NCBI GenBank assembly: GCA_918026815.1 | Contig: CAKJVC010000150.1 | Span: 620,001-684,000 of the forward strand | Origin: Chalara sp. BL73 | Taxonomy: Eukaryota; Ascomycota; Leotiomycetes; Helotiales | Length of the DNA: 64,000 nt | Direction: 5' to 3' | Shown here: positions 44,744 through 55,956 of the stretch, one piece after another | Layout of the letters: every line of letters begins with the position of its first letter | Position numbering within the stretch: the stretch's first letter is position 1 | The notes under the pieces: model-generated | What the model was told of the DNA's origin: nothing | Database searches by the model: none | Seen by the model: the letters and a program-made list of their open reading frames with translations, nothing else | Translations under genes and position numbers: made by a program

Positions 44744-47083
44744 TGTGATCGGGCCTCTCTACTCTGGCGTGAGAAGTATTCGAACCGATTGTGCGTTGGT
44801 CCGAATTGCGTTTCCGACAGTAAAATATGTTGAATATTGGCAGGGAATTAAATTCGACGACGAAGGATGCTGGATATTCTCTACTTCGGATCAGCAAAAG
44901 GACCCACTAGTCTGCCAGCACACACACCTAGTATCATCATTTCTTCTATGTATTGGGCGCCACATGTGGCCAGATAAGACATGGTCATTACAACAATTGT
45001 TCAATAAACAGAATATCCCGCAAGTTTCTGCGGGGGTTGCCGCTTCGGCTTTCAGCTTCCAGCCACAAACCCGCCTCGTGCAATTATTACGGCACAAGCA
45101 CAGGCCCGACCCGCAGAGACACAAGGTACATATATATATTTATATATTCAATAGAAATGGATAACCAATAGGCTTATTCCCTATATAGGCTTCTCTCTTG
45201 GATAGCCTAAGGAACTTAAAATTAAGCTTCTAATTTATTTATATAGTCCGGATGTTCGCCAACAACAACATAACTTTATCACCAACTTAGAACTCTCTTG
45301 GTATAACTTTTTATAACTCTTAACTTACGCACTTTGGCTTTGATAACTTTGCTCTAGTTCCTTTTTCTTCTCATAGCGTCAATAATACTCTTTTGCTAGA
45401 AGCATTTTCCCCTAGGGATCCTCCTCGATTCTATAGCAAGTGTCCAATGTTACACAATGTCGTGCCTCGTTAGGAGACATTCTCATAGAATTGTGAATTG
45501 TATTATTATACCCGAACTCAGTGACATGGCGAAGACGTCTTGCCCGAAGTCAGGCGGTGGCGTCGGAGAATTCGTTCGCGTAATCAACCTAAACGCCGTA
45601 GCTAAATATCCGTGTCATTCGAAGTCGGTGTGTCATGTTGATTCCTGACAATCAATTCCACTATAGGGATAGATGACGCGACATTGACCTGGTTCGCATC
45701 CACACGATTGTACAATATGCCAAGGTCGGTGGAGAGTGTTCCGTCAGCGAAAGAAGTATGTGAGCTGCTGGTTAATTTGCCAGAGTTAGGATGAGGTCGA
45801 GCACCAGAGTTTTGGTGAGCAAGGAATGTAGGCAGAAGAAGTTGGGAAGGTTAGCTGCTTCGCATATTTCGATTGAGTCGTATAATAGCTCTTTCTGCCG
45901 GTGCTTCTGCATTTGCAAGTCTGTTTTCGATAGTACACGAATTAAAAATAGCGACATCATCTTCTGTTAAAGTAGTGGACCGCGCTTTCTGGAGCAACTC
46001 CTGAAATGCCAGATTTTGTGCCTGACGCATCTGCTCTACCAGGAATACTACCTGCGTAAAATGACCCAGATAGATTTCCCTGACTGTAGGACAGCAATGT
46101 CGTTGCTAGGTTGACCTGAGCTGGTTGAAATCTAGAAAAATGACGATAGGTAGCTCACCCAAAACCGTATCAGACGCTTGATTCAAATCCCAGATGTGGT
46201 CAAATCAGTCAAGCGTACAGTAGAGCATAGACTCGAAAGGGATTCTAAGATACTTTAAATACCTATAAACGCAAGACCCATTCATCAAGCTCAAAAAGCA
46301 TACAAGCGGAGCCCTGATAAAAATCTGACTGAAATGCTGTTCAACGCGGTTGAGAGGCAAAAAGCTCGATTTAAGTGGGCAACTTAATACAGGAACAATT
46401 CTTTACTATTTTTGTGCTTAGATTGGCACCATGCAAACTGCCAAAACTTCAAAAGGCACCTATTAAGTCATTTACAACTCCGGCTCCTAAGAAAAGGAGC
46501 CTGAATCAAGTTGTAGATCAAGAGGCGGTAGTAGATAAGGTGGTTCGGAAAAATCGGTCTGGGAGGTCAATTATATTACCACAACGCTTTTAGCATCCTT
46601 CCTCTTGATCAATAATAGAGTAAAGCTGTGTGGAACCAACCGGAAGGTCAATGTCTTTTGTGTTAACCGCTGGCCTTCGAGCACAAGCGACTCGGCAAGG
46701 AAGGATTACAGGGAAGGGGATTCGCGGCTCTTTTCAATAGAGCCAAGCACAAGAAAAAGTTATTAGAAGGCCACACGCCATTAATGGGGCTATCGACTAT
46801 GTGTATTGACTGTAGTCGAGAACCAGGCTTGTTTATAAGGCTATCAGACAGATGAGTTCCTCAAGGCCTCTGAAGCCTGATCTGAAGCCTCTCATATAGA
46901 GAGATCGAAGAGGTCATCTCTTGTAAAGTAATTACTATGAAGGGGGGGTATATGAACGCTATTGGTACACTGAGAGGAGTTTTTTTTATAACCGGCCGAT
47001 CTTCCATCCCCACCTGATGGCATTCCACCTCTCCCTCCCCATCCGCTTCTTTCCCAGCTCCCAACCCACATGCAGTAGGCTGT
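44744..47083. other. Gene-free stretch
   Basis: About 2.3 kb without a recognised gene. A TATATATATTTATATATT stretch near 45130 and the sequence after it (ATAGGCTTATTCCCTATATAG) may be part of an old LTR retroelement. A frame at 46375-46593 and minus frames near 45772 carry no motif. Confidence 0.4.
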
Positions 47084-47619
47084 TTACATCGCGAACAGAA
47101 TCAAGAACGAAACCATCAACGCAAACAAACCAGTGGCCTCAGCAATCGCAAACCCCAAAACAGCATACGAGAACAACTGTGACCTAAGCGACGGGTTCCT
47201 CGCAACGCCATTAATCAGGGCCCCAAAGATCGTGCCAATACCAGCTCCAGCACCGATGAGTCCTGTTGCGGCAGCTCCGGCTCCGATGAGCTTGCCGGCG
47301 CCAAGGATGGCGGCTCCGACGGTGATGGTCTCAGTGACGACGCCGCGCGATTGGCCCCGCGCGATGTTGGAGGCCGTGTTGCGGAGAATGGCACGGCTCA
47401 TGAGGAGGCCCGAGCTGCGGGCGGGGGGCTGGAATCGAGAGATTGATGTTGTTGAACCTGTTGTGGGGAAGGGGTGTTAGCTATTGCTTTGCCCCCCAAG
47501 TGTGAAGCTGTTGACGCACCATTTGTGAATGCTCGACGAGCGATTGGGTTTACTTGTCGCAATGCTGAGGCGCCACTGAGGCGTGCGGAGCGGGTGGAGA
47601 ACTGGGCGATGGAGTTCAT
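47084..47619 (-). CDS. atp9: ATP synthase subunit 9 (c-ring), nuclear precursor
   Basis: Two exons, complement(join(47084..47457,47520..47619)), make 157 residues; the 62-bp intron (GTGCGT..CAG) joins AFTNG to STTSISRF. The first ~75 residues are basic and hydroxylated ([35 protein letters not shown]), a mitochondrial targeting peptide. The mature part has two membrane helices, a glycine-rich [17 protein letters not shown] helix, the polar loop [14 protein letters not shown], and the second helix with the essential proton-carrying glutamate in [14 protein letters not shown]. It forms the c-ring that drives rotation of mitochondrial ATP synthase. The end, [17 protein letters not shown], resembles the mitochondrially encoded form more than the classic Neurospora nuclear form (which has AIGLFDLM), so this may be a mitochondrial gene relocated to the nucleus. 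Confidence 0.92.
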
Positions 47620-49218
47620 GATGGTTGTTGATGGAATTGATAGTGGGGAGTGGAGTTTTGGAGGTTGAGGTGAGTGCTGAAAATGGGGCGCAATTAAAAT
47701 AAATATCTTACATGTACGTAATTATCCCTGTCACCGTGTGGAAGGGCACTCTGAGTCACGTGATCTGGAAGAAATATTTTAAGGCTTTTTCCTGCATGTA
47801 TGTAGATTGATACTACAATGCCACACAAATTATATTGTAATGGAGAAGGGCGCTGTGGGGGTAAGACTTTCTAGAGGCTAGCTTCAGAGCACGTGACTAA
47901 ACTGCCAGTTAAAAGGGCGGCTGTTGGTGAAAAAAAAGTATCACGATCTTTTTCCTTCTTTCCGGCAATACTTGCTATGTTTTGTATACTTCCTCTATTT
48001 GTTTGAGTAGTTACACGAGGCTATACGCCAGAGAATGCCCTTTTGTTGCAAAAGAGAACTCTTTGTTTGCTGAACTACTATTGTTGGAATGCATGTCCAG
48101 AGTTTCCCGCGATCCACCGGATCGCGGGAATTGTGGGTCTTCTATCACCTACAAATATCTGGCAATGGGCCCTCACTAGATCAATGAAATCAACCAATAC
48201 CAGAATCACCACCGCAAGAGCGTAGTCAATAGCTACTACGCCTTTTGCACGGTGATAGGTATTCCGACAACTATTGACTCTCAGAATCAATCGCTAAAAC
48301 ACCGCGGCTTGGCAGCCTATAGTGTAGACTGGATATCATTTGGCGACTACACTTAATAAAGATTAGTTGGAAGCCGGGCGGCATCTTCGCTTGCTTACTG
48401 CTTGCTGATACTAAGGAATAAGTCACGATTGGAATTCAGGTGTGCGGCTTGGCGGCGGGTCGGACAGCCTAATGGGGCCTGGTGGGCGGCCGACAAATTA
48501 GCTTTTAATCCCGTGTGATGAGCCAGTAAAGAGACAAATTAAGTCCAGCCGCAGGACCTAGCGATGTAAGAAGCGGCAGCTATGGAGATAGAAGGATAAC
48601 AGGTCTGAAAGTGGGCCCCACACTACGCTTATTGGGTCATGGTGCACTCTGATTGACGCACAACGATACCACTCTTTCGCAAGACTGCCATTCGGCTGAG
48701 TGGGCAAGCTAAGTTAGCAAGGTGTGCAGCCGCAAAACCATCATGTTAGTGGTAGTCGGCTGCACGTTTCTTTATCTATGTACCTGTTTTGAAGTCACAG
48801 GCATTCACCAATTCCTTTACGTGAATAGATGCCATCTTAGTGCGTTAGTTATGCGTAGATCTACAAAGATGATCTATTTCACGGAGAATTGCTACTCCAG
48901 CACGCAACCAGTGCTCGCATATGATGATTAGCAGCATAATTCAAATTACTGGTGTGGGTTGGGCATATCATAACATTGGCCTTCCTTCCTCTGATTAAGG
49001 CAAGCTTGAGAGGGGATGCACACCAGCAAGCACTGGAAGGGTACGACTGTTCGGGCAAACGCATGGTTCGCGTCAAGAGCAAACAGACATGAAATCAAGA
49101 AACCAATGATATGATTTGAAACACTTGCTTTTCATGTGACTTATTGTGGCTTAATTTATATCTGGTCGTCTCTGAGCCTAGCCTTCAGGCTTAGTAAAGC
49201 TACTTTGGACCTACATGC
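47620..49218. other. Intergenic with a perfect palindrome
   Basis: The upstream region of atp9 includes TCACGTGA near 47758. No gene was recognised between 47,700 and 49,218. The notable feature is a 12-bp perfect inverted repeat at 48104-48130. Confidence 0.45.
48104..48130. repeat. Perfect 12-bp inverted repeat with 3-base spacer
   Basis: TTCCCGCGATCC, then ACC, then GGATCGCGGGAA. The stem is perfect and GC-rich in AT-rich surroundings. It could be a binding site for a dimeric regulator or a hairpin; no adjacent gene explains it. Confidence 0.7.
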
Positions 49219-50867
49219 CTACGATGCCTGTGCCGCCCGTAGCTCATCGAATCGCAAAACGGCGCCGAGGAGTACCTGTGCCCCAGTAGCACACTCTTCG
49301 GGAGAACTATATTCTGTGGGGTTGTGGCTGATACCATCCTTACAAGGAATGAATACCATAGCGGTTGGGCATCTTTTTGAGGCATAAACACTGGTAAATA
49401 TTAGAATAGTGAATGCGGAATTTGAGAGTCGGTTATGAAAGTTACACACCTGTCATGACCAGCCCCACTTATCATGCCTTCTTTCAAGAAATCCTCAGCT
49501 GCCACGCTGGCTTCTGCTGCAGCATCCTTTGCACTATCCGAGAGACACTGGATGCAAGTCTCATTGAAAGTGGTTGCCGTCGATGTAGAGTCCAGCTGCC
49601 ACTCTATGGAGCAGCCTCTCCCCTTGACACCCATCCTCGTTGTTCCTGGCAGAAGCTCATCCTTAGCAATGATCTCAAAGTCTTCTTTAAGTTTATTCTC
49701 CAGCCGTGCCAGCTGAGAATCCGAGCCTGATCGGATATCTAATGAGAATTTGACCTCCCCAGGGACGGTGTTAGTGCTCCCTGGCTTGAGCGTTAGAACA
49801 CCTGTGGATGCCAACGACTCGAACTCGCTTGCGAGGACGTGGGAGTGGGATATCATTCTCGCAGCAGTGAGCAAGGCATCTGAACGATGCGGGAAAGTTG
49901 TCGCCCCAGTATGGCAATCGCGTCCACGGACGGTGATTGTATACCATCGGTAGGCCTGTACACCCTTGACAATGCCAATCTTCTTGTTCTCAGCCTCTAG
50001 TATAGGACCTTGTTCTTGGAGGAGGTCAGTCAAATTCTTCGATTGACATACGGTTCTGCAGGGAATATACCAATATGGAGTTCAAAGTGTGCTGCAAAAG
50101 GTGTGCTCTTATAACTTGCAGGGATATCACCTAGGTATCCGATCCTCTGGAGCTCATCTTTCATAGTAGCGAAACCCCCACCGACCTCTTTAAGGTTATG
50201 AGCCTTTTCAATAGGAATCGAGCCAGCCCACACCCCAGATGACACCATAGATATTGGGAACCTAGCACCTTCTTCGCTGAGAAATTTCGTTAGCGAGGTA
50301 TCTCGACGGGTTGGATGTTCTCTTACTTGGTCCAGTTGACCACTCCAATGGGGAAGGCTGTCTCAACCTTGTTATCCTCAAGGACCTTTAAGATCTCCAA
50401 GCCAGCCAAAACCCCAAGTATCCCGTCGTAACGTCCCCCATTAGGTTGCGTATCGAGATGACTACCTATGAAGGTTGCCGGCCCATTGTTGCGTCCAGGA
50501 CGAATGGCGAAAATGTTGCCCATAGCATCAATGTGAACGTTGCAACTCAATGATTTTGCGGCCTCAACGAACCAGTCTCGAACAAGCTTGTCTTCAGAAG
50601 AGAGGGACAGTCTTGCCATTCCCGTCTCAGTGGATGCACTGTAAAGCGAATAAGTATATACACGAATATCTTTCTCTAAGGATACCTTGCCTACCTTCCC
50701 CAAACTTCGCCTTTCCCCCATTGCGCAGTACTATGAATGTCTTTCATAAGACGCCCGCCATCGATTCTCAACTTTTGATGAGCTTTATTAGATATCATTC
50801 TGGCTGTGGATCGATAGATAGGCTGGCGAGGGCAAAGTTTCGTGGCTTGGAAAAGAGTTCGGAGCAT
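49219..50867 (-). CDS. M20-family amidase, hydantoinase/carbamoylase type
   Basis: Five exons, complement(join(49219..49390,49450..50014,50071..50276,50327..50638,50695..50867)), splice to 475 residues; the four introns (50-59 bp) all have GT..AG ends and matching phases. The N-terminus (MLRTLFQATKLCPRQPIYR) could be a mitochondrial presequence; the second ATG at 50798 would remove it. The enzyme core follows the family: INGDRL-like LRIDGGRLM, STETGMARLSLSSED, the metal ligands in SHLDTQPNGGRYDG, VVNWT joined to NEEGARFP, FELHI joined to EQGPILE, RDCHTGATTFPHRSD, and GAGHD joined to SVYASKRCP. Members hydrolyse N-carbamoyl-L-amino acids, ureidoglycolate or allantoate with a two-metal centre and release ammonia and CO2. 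It is divergently arranged with the diaminopropionate lyase-M20 fusion, with 844 bp between the starts, so joint regulation is likely. Confidence 0.9.
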
Positions 50868-51711
50868 AGTACGATAATACCCGGTAAGAAATAAAGCAGT
50901 ATAAAACCTTTTCTGCAAAGAACTGGAGATAACAGGTCGTAGGTGCTATTCTACAGTGTAAATATCGTATGCGATGATGAAGCAGCGGATGCTGGGCGAC
51001 GTACAGGATGAAAACTTTTCACTCCGGCGCCCATATTCCTGCTGACCTTCATTCTCTTTGGGGTACCTTCATATGCTCCCACGAAGCTCTGCACCCTTTC
51101 GGAATTTGCCCTAGATGATGAGGGTGGGCTGCAAAACTCGGAGTTGGGAATTGCCTTCTAGCAGGGATCAACACTAGTCCCTTTGGTGGACCGGCCGCGC
51201 CCTCTCGGAACATCAACAGCGCCTTCTCGAGACATCGCCACGCCTTTCCAGAACATCACAAAACCTTCCAAAGTTGGCTCGCGTGCTCTTGGAGTAGGTT
51301 AGTGTAGAATCAAAACCCGCTAGTAAGTACAACACAAACAGCTGTACGGGATTGCATTACAAGCTTGAAGCATTGGCCGAGAACGGAGGCGCATATCATC
51401 ATGGTGCGGGCTGGCTGTTATGAATTGAAACAGATGCGTCTCGGAATCGGGGCTCAAGCTGATCCATTGCGGGATAGAGGCGTGAATTAATAAAGTTCAT
51501 GGTCTAATGAATCATAGGGCTGCTTTCAATCTGTAGAAGATTCTCGGTCTTCGAGAAGGCAAGGAAGCAAGGCAAAAAAATTCCACGAACATTTATATTT
51601 GAATCTGCCACCTTCGATTCGCACTGTTATGCACCTAGTATTTCTAAGCGTTTTAATTCTGTTATAGTCAGGTCCGCGCAATTGCTACAACGAACCACGT
51701 TCAAGAACAAG
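50868..51711. promoter_or_regulatory. Shared divergent promoter region
   Basis: 844 bp separate the start of the carbamoylase-type amidase (minus) from the start of the lyase-hydrolase fusion (plus). No coding frame was supported here. A stretch near 51180-51290 has spaced repeats of CC(T/C)TTC..GA(A/G)CATC type that could be regulator sites, but no factor is assigned. Confidence 0.5.
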
Positions 51712-54032
51712 ATGTCACAACCAAACGTTCACGCTTATGCCAGACGGGACATTTATTGTAACCCCCAAGCACTCTCCTGGACATCCACCAGTTCAGGAGC
51801 CAATTTCGAAGAAATTATGACCTTTCACCGTAAGATGCCTGGGTTTTCGCCTACCAAGCTCATTTCATTGGATGATGTTGCTCGACAGATTGGAGTTAAA
51901 GCTGTCTACCTGAAGGATGAGACGAGCAGGTGCGAATTGCCCTCGTTCAAGATCCTGGGGGCGTCCTGGGCAGCTTTCAGAGCCATTGCAGAGCGGAACA
52001 GGTTGCCGTTAGATGTCAGCTTTGAAGACCTTGCAAAGGCAGCGCAAGCAACGAATACGAAATTGTTTGCTGGTACAGATGGTAATCATGGCAGAGCGGT
52101 TGCTCGGTTTGCCCGTATCTTGGGCCTTGCCTCTGAAATTTTCGTTCCGGTCTACCTGGACTTATCAGCTGTCAACAACATAAAGTCTGAAGGGGCTAAC
52201 GTGGTGTTCGTGGAAGGGGATTATGATCAAGCCGTGCAGGAAGCCAGGAATACGGCTGAAAAAACAGAGGGAGCTTTCTGGATTCAGGATACAGCGTTCG
52301 AAGACTATGAGAGTATTCCACAGGTAAGCGTAGATGCTCACCTAAATACATTGATTTGACCATCTTTTTTCAGTGGATCATAGACGGTTATGGTACCATG
52401 CTCCTTGAGACGGAGCAGCAGCTCCGTGGTGTGACACCAGACCTTGTTGTAGTCCCTGTCGGTGTCGGTTCCTTTGCGCAAGCGGTGACGAGTCATAGCA
52501 AATCCAGTGGACGTTCAACGCAGGTGGTAACGGTTGAGCCTGACGCAGCGCCATGCTTGTGGAACAGTCTCCAGACTCAACATTTTGGGCCCATTTCGAC
52601 GAGTAAGACGATTATGACGGGAATGAACTGTGGCACAGTATCATCCATTTCCTGGCCTATCCTCCAAGCTGGTGTTGACGCGGCTCTCACGGTTTCGGAC
52701 TGGGAAGCTCATGAAGCTGTGCAGTACCTTTCTTCGGTTGGCGTATCTGCTGGGCCATGCGGTGCAGCAACCCTAGCTGCCTTACAGTATATCGGTCACA
52801 ATAGTCCAGCTTCTGTGAGGTTATCAGAGAATTCTGTTGTCGTTATCTTTTGTACTGAGGGGGCAAGACCCTACAATACGCCTAGAGATGTGTCCATCGA
52901 TGATCCTGTCAAGCTTACCCAGGCTCTGGTCCAGATCGACTCGTCCAATCCAAGTCTGTCGAGAGGCGGCGCTGGAGAGACTGCCATTGCTGATTATATA
53001 AGCGAATGGCTCAACCACCGTGATATTGAGGTACACAGGTTAGAGAAGATGCCTGGACGCCAATCGATCGTAGGAAGGGTGAAAGGCCAGGGGGAATGGA
53101 AACCATTGTTTTTCAACGGCCACATCGACACCGTTACAACTGCTGGATATACAGGCGATGCTCTGGCCGGGGAAGTGAGAGATAGTTCTGTATTTGGTCG
53201 AGGTGCATTTGATATGAAAGCAGGGGTCGCAGCGTCACTCCTTTCATTGTCTCACGCCAGACAAAGCGCGGTTCGACTTCGAGGTGATGTAATAATCGCT
53301 GCAGTCGCCGATGAGGAGTATCTCAGTGCTGGAACCGAGGAGGTTTTGGATGCTGGATGGACAGTGGATGCAGCTATCATCAGCGAGCCAACATCCCTCG
53401 AGGCGATAGTCGCACATAAGGGCCTCGTATTGTTTGAAGTTGAGGTACTAGGCACAGCCGCCCATGGATCCCGGCCGGATCATGGGCTAGACGCAATTTG
53501 CAAAGCAGGCCATTTTTTAGTCGAGTTGGATAAATACAGTCAGGGTATTCTAAACGGGCCAAAGCATCCTTCGCTAGGCACAGGCTCCATTCACGCGTCT
53601 CTCATCCAAGGAGGCGAGGGCCCCTCGTCGTATCCAGTATCATGCACAACTACCGTTGAATGGCGTACCGTGCCGGGAGAAACGACGTCTTATGTCGAGG
53701 CTGAGATGCGAACCATACTCGAACGGATCCGAAGTCGCGTTCCTGACTTCAAGTACCACCTTCGTATGGGCATATCAAGACCACCATATGAAGTTGACAA
53801 ATCCAATCCCTCTGTGATCGGGGCTTTAAATAACATTGAGACAGCAATAGGTCGCCCAGGAATAGCATGATCAAAGAGATTCTAGACGGAGTGCGCTTTA
53901 TTGTCAGGGAAATGAATCCCGGCTCTACTTTTCGGTGTTAATGGTGGTGCTCATGCTACTGTGGGATAGACCGCGGTAGATTATATTAACAAAGTGGCAG
54001 ATGCCCTACGTCTGATAATGCTTGAATTTTGA
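51712..54032 (+). pseudogene. Diaminopropionate ammonia-lyase / M20 hydrolase fusion, C-terminus broken
   Basis: Exons 51712-52323 and 52374-53870 (50-bp intron, GTAAGC..CAG, joining ESIPQ to WIIDGYG) encode 702 residues. Residues 1-375 are a PLP-dependent diaminopropionate ammonia-lyase: the PLP lysine is Lys80 in LPSFKILGAS, with GTDGNHGRAVA, DTAFEDYE and VPVGVGSFAQA. Residues about 385-702 are an M20 (ArgE/DapE/ACY1) hydrolase with metal ligands in FNGHIDTV (His454), FDMKAG (Asp484) and ADEEY (Glu518/519), plus GTAAHGSRPDHG. The frame stops at TGA 53868-53870. The same frame continues as recognisable M20 end (ALLFGVNGGAHA, INKVADALRLIMLEF to 54032) but is crossed by four stops, three of them where tryptophan (TGG) is expected. 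The last metal-binding histidine (GGAHA) lies in the lost part, so the M20 half is probably inactive while the lyase half may still work. Confidence 0.85.
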
Positions 54033-54132
54033 AAATATGTATTAGAAGGCTGCTCGCGGACAGTTCAATGCGTTATGCTCTGGGAAGATTGATTGAGACA
54101 ATGATGCCTAAATCGCAAATAGATTCAAGTTT

Positions 54133-55956
54133 TCATCCAACTTCCTGCTTTTTTACAATGTTGGGATGGGTAACATTTGTTAGTAACCTTTGACTCTCTT
54201 CATCAAAGCCATGATCCCCACTCCACTCAGACATCCGAGTTCCTCGCTGGAAATGTGAAGCCAGGTGTGCAGAACGCTCTTTCCAGGCACTGAACCACGT
54301 ACCGCAGAATCCACAACGGGATCGAAAATTCATATTTTCTACCTTCCAGGAGTCGAGAATCCAATCGAGAGAACTCGGACTCTGGCAACCATGGTATTTC
54401 CTCAGATGTTGGCGTAGATGATCTTTTCTCGTGAACGTCCTTCCCTCTGGTGGACGCTCTAGACATGCTTCGGCGTCGTGGGTAGCAAGGTGCTCAGCGG
54501 TAGGGGAGCTTTCTTGACAAAACATGCAGACTAGCAAGTTTCCATTTATAGGTAAAGGCACAAGGAGGCTGTCAGGCGAACAGATCCAGCGCTCCATCGG
54601 CAAGTGGATAGACTGCTCATGCCTCTGCCAATCATACCTCAGGCTGAAGGATTCGGAGCAGAATGTACATTCGTAAACACAACCGTTATCTTCTGTAGGG
54701 TTGATCTTGGTCTTGGGACGAGCAGACCTCCTGCGGGCTCTTTGTTTGCGTTTCTTGAATGAGCAATGCGATGCCTCACTCCACGCAGAGATCGATGAAT
54801 TGTTGGAGTTGTCGGAAGAGTCTGTCCCAAAGCTTCTAACAGAAGATGTAGTAGGCCCAGATGCCCTAGAATATGGCGAGATATAGCTTCCGTATTCTAG
54901 CCCCTGAGAATTTGCCAGTGGGAGGTTGCCAGCGGCTTTCGCCACCATGGATGACTGCGCTGGCTCGCTCTCAGGAGGAGAGTTTGCCCAGCGTTCCATA
55001 GGATTCATTGCAAGAAGCCGACCGTCAGTATCAGACAGTTGTCTATTTCGTATTATGGGTAATGGAGGCATTGTCACTGTAATTCCCTTCTGGCGCCTCC
55101 TCGCATTTGCAAACCAGTTACTTATCTGGACCTTCGTGAGGCCACTTTGAAGTTCTAAGAGTAGTTTCTCTTCATGAGAGGGGAATGGATCATCTTGGTG
55201 AGCTGACAACCAATCTTTTAAAGGTCTAATCGATCTCCTCGAAATTTGTTTGCGTGTATTCGCAGGTTCGCCAGTCCCTCCCCAGCCTGCGACACGCTCA
55301 CCATTCTCTTCTATTACCCCGTGGAGCTGACCCATTACTGGAATGGCTGTTTCGAACTCCGACGGCAATCGCTTCGATCCTTGCGCCATACTGCATTCCC
55401 TGAACAGCGCCACGCAACTTGCACAAGATGTTACAGGGTTTGGGTTCGCTAGATCTGTTCGTAGAACCAGACATTGAAGGCGGTGTTGTAGACAATACAA
55501 GCAAGGGGACGACGGCATGTAAGCCCCTTCTATCCACTGACTGAAATTCCCCAAATCTTGATTTATATGCGGTAGTGTGTTTTGGTCAATGCGTCGGTCG
55601 ATATGTTCCACTTCGTCAGCAAGATGGGTCAGGGGTTGAAAGAGGTCAGCATGTCTGGCAGCAATGTCGCTCGAGGCAAAGGAGTTGAGCTCGAGAAAAT
55701 CTGGGTTAAGGTCAAGATCGTTTGGATAGGTCAAGGGGACAGGGTTTTCATGCCAGCATGGGATGTCAATGTAGCTCTGAGAAGGTGTATCTTCGCTCTC
55801 TGCCGCGGGGTGCAGTTGAAAAGGTTGATGTGGCGAATGTTTGTCAGCGGCAGAAAGAGACTGTTCTATTCTAGGAGGAGAGGCAGGTTCTGCAATTGAA
55901 TGGAAAGTGTTAAACTGCATCTCGCCCTCAGCCCAGAAATATCTGGACCTGGACAT
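54133..55956 (-). CDS. TALE homeobox and C2H2 zinc-finger transcription factor
   Basis: Intronless frame of 607 residues starting at the ATG at 55956. Residues about 155-195 contain paired cysteines (CLYCLQHRLQC and SCASCVALFREC) spaced like a loosened binuclear cluster. Residues about 240-300 form a KN/TALE homeodomain ending in KVQISNWFANARRRQK, the recognition helix with WFxNxR. A Ser-rich and basic linker (KKRKQRARRRSARPKT, a probable nuclear signal) leads to a C-terminal set of C2H2-type fingers: YECTFCSESFSLRYDWQRHE, CMFCQESSPTAEHLATH, RTFTRKDHLRQHLRKYH and CGFCGTWFSAWKERSAHL. Fungal regulators combining a homeodomain with C2H2 fingers are a known class; their targets are mostly unknown. 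The 3' end lies 100 bp from the lyase-hydrolase remnant, tail to tail. Confidence 0.92.
   Translation of the reverse strand: MSRSRYFWAEGEMQFNTFHSIAEPASPPRIEQSLSAADKHSPHQPFQLHPAAESEDTPSQSYIDIPCWHENPVPLTYPNDLDLNPDFLELNSFASSDIAARHADLFQPLTHLADEVEHIDRRIDQNTLPHINQDLGNFSQWIEGAYMPSSPCLYCLQHRLQCLVLRTDLANPNPVTSCASCVALFRECSMAQGSKRLPSEFETAIPVMGQLHGVIEENGERVAGWGGTGEPANTRKQISRRSIRPLKDWLSAHQDDPFPSHEEKLLLELQSGLTKVQISNWFANARRRQKGITVTMPPLPIIRNRQLSDTDGRLLAMNPMERWANSPPESEPAQSSMVAKAAGNLPLANSQGLEYGSYISPYSRASGPTTSSVRSFGTDSSDNSNNSSISAWSEASHCSFKKRKQRARRRSARPKTKINPTEDNGCVYECTFCSESFSLRYDWQRHEQSIHLPMERWICSPDSLLVPLPINGNLLVCMFCQESSPTAEHLATHDAEACLERPPEGRTFTRKDHLRQHLRKYHGCQSPSSLDWILDSWKVENMNFRSRCGFCGTWFSAWKERSAHLASHFQRGTRMSEWSGDHGFDEESQRLLTNVTHPNIVKKQEVG

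Noticed and set aside
46140..46400. Possible Tc1/mariner transposase helix-turn-helix scrap
   Set aside because: Only a few residues are suggestive, the frame breaks at once, and no inverted ends were found.
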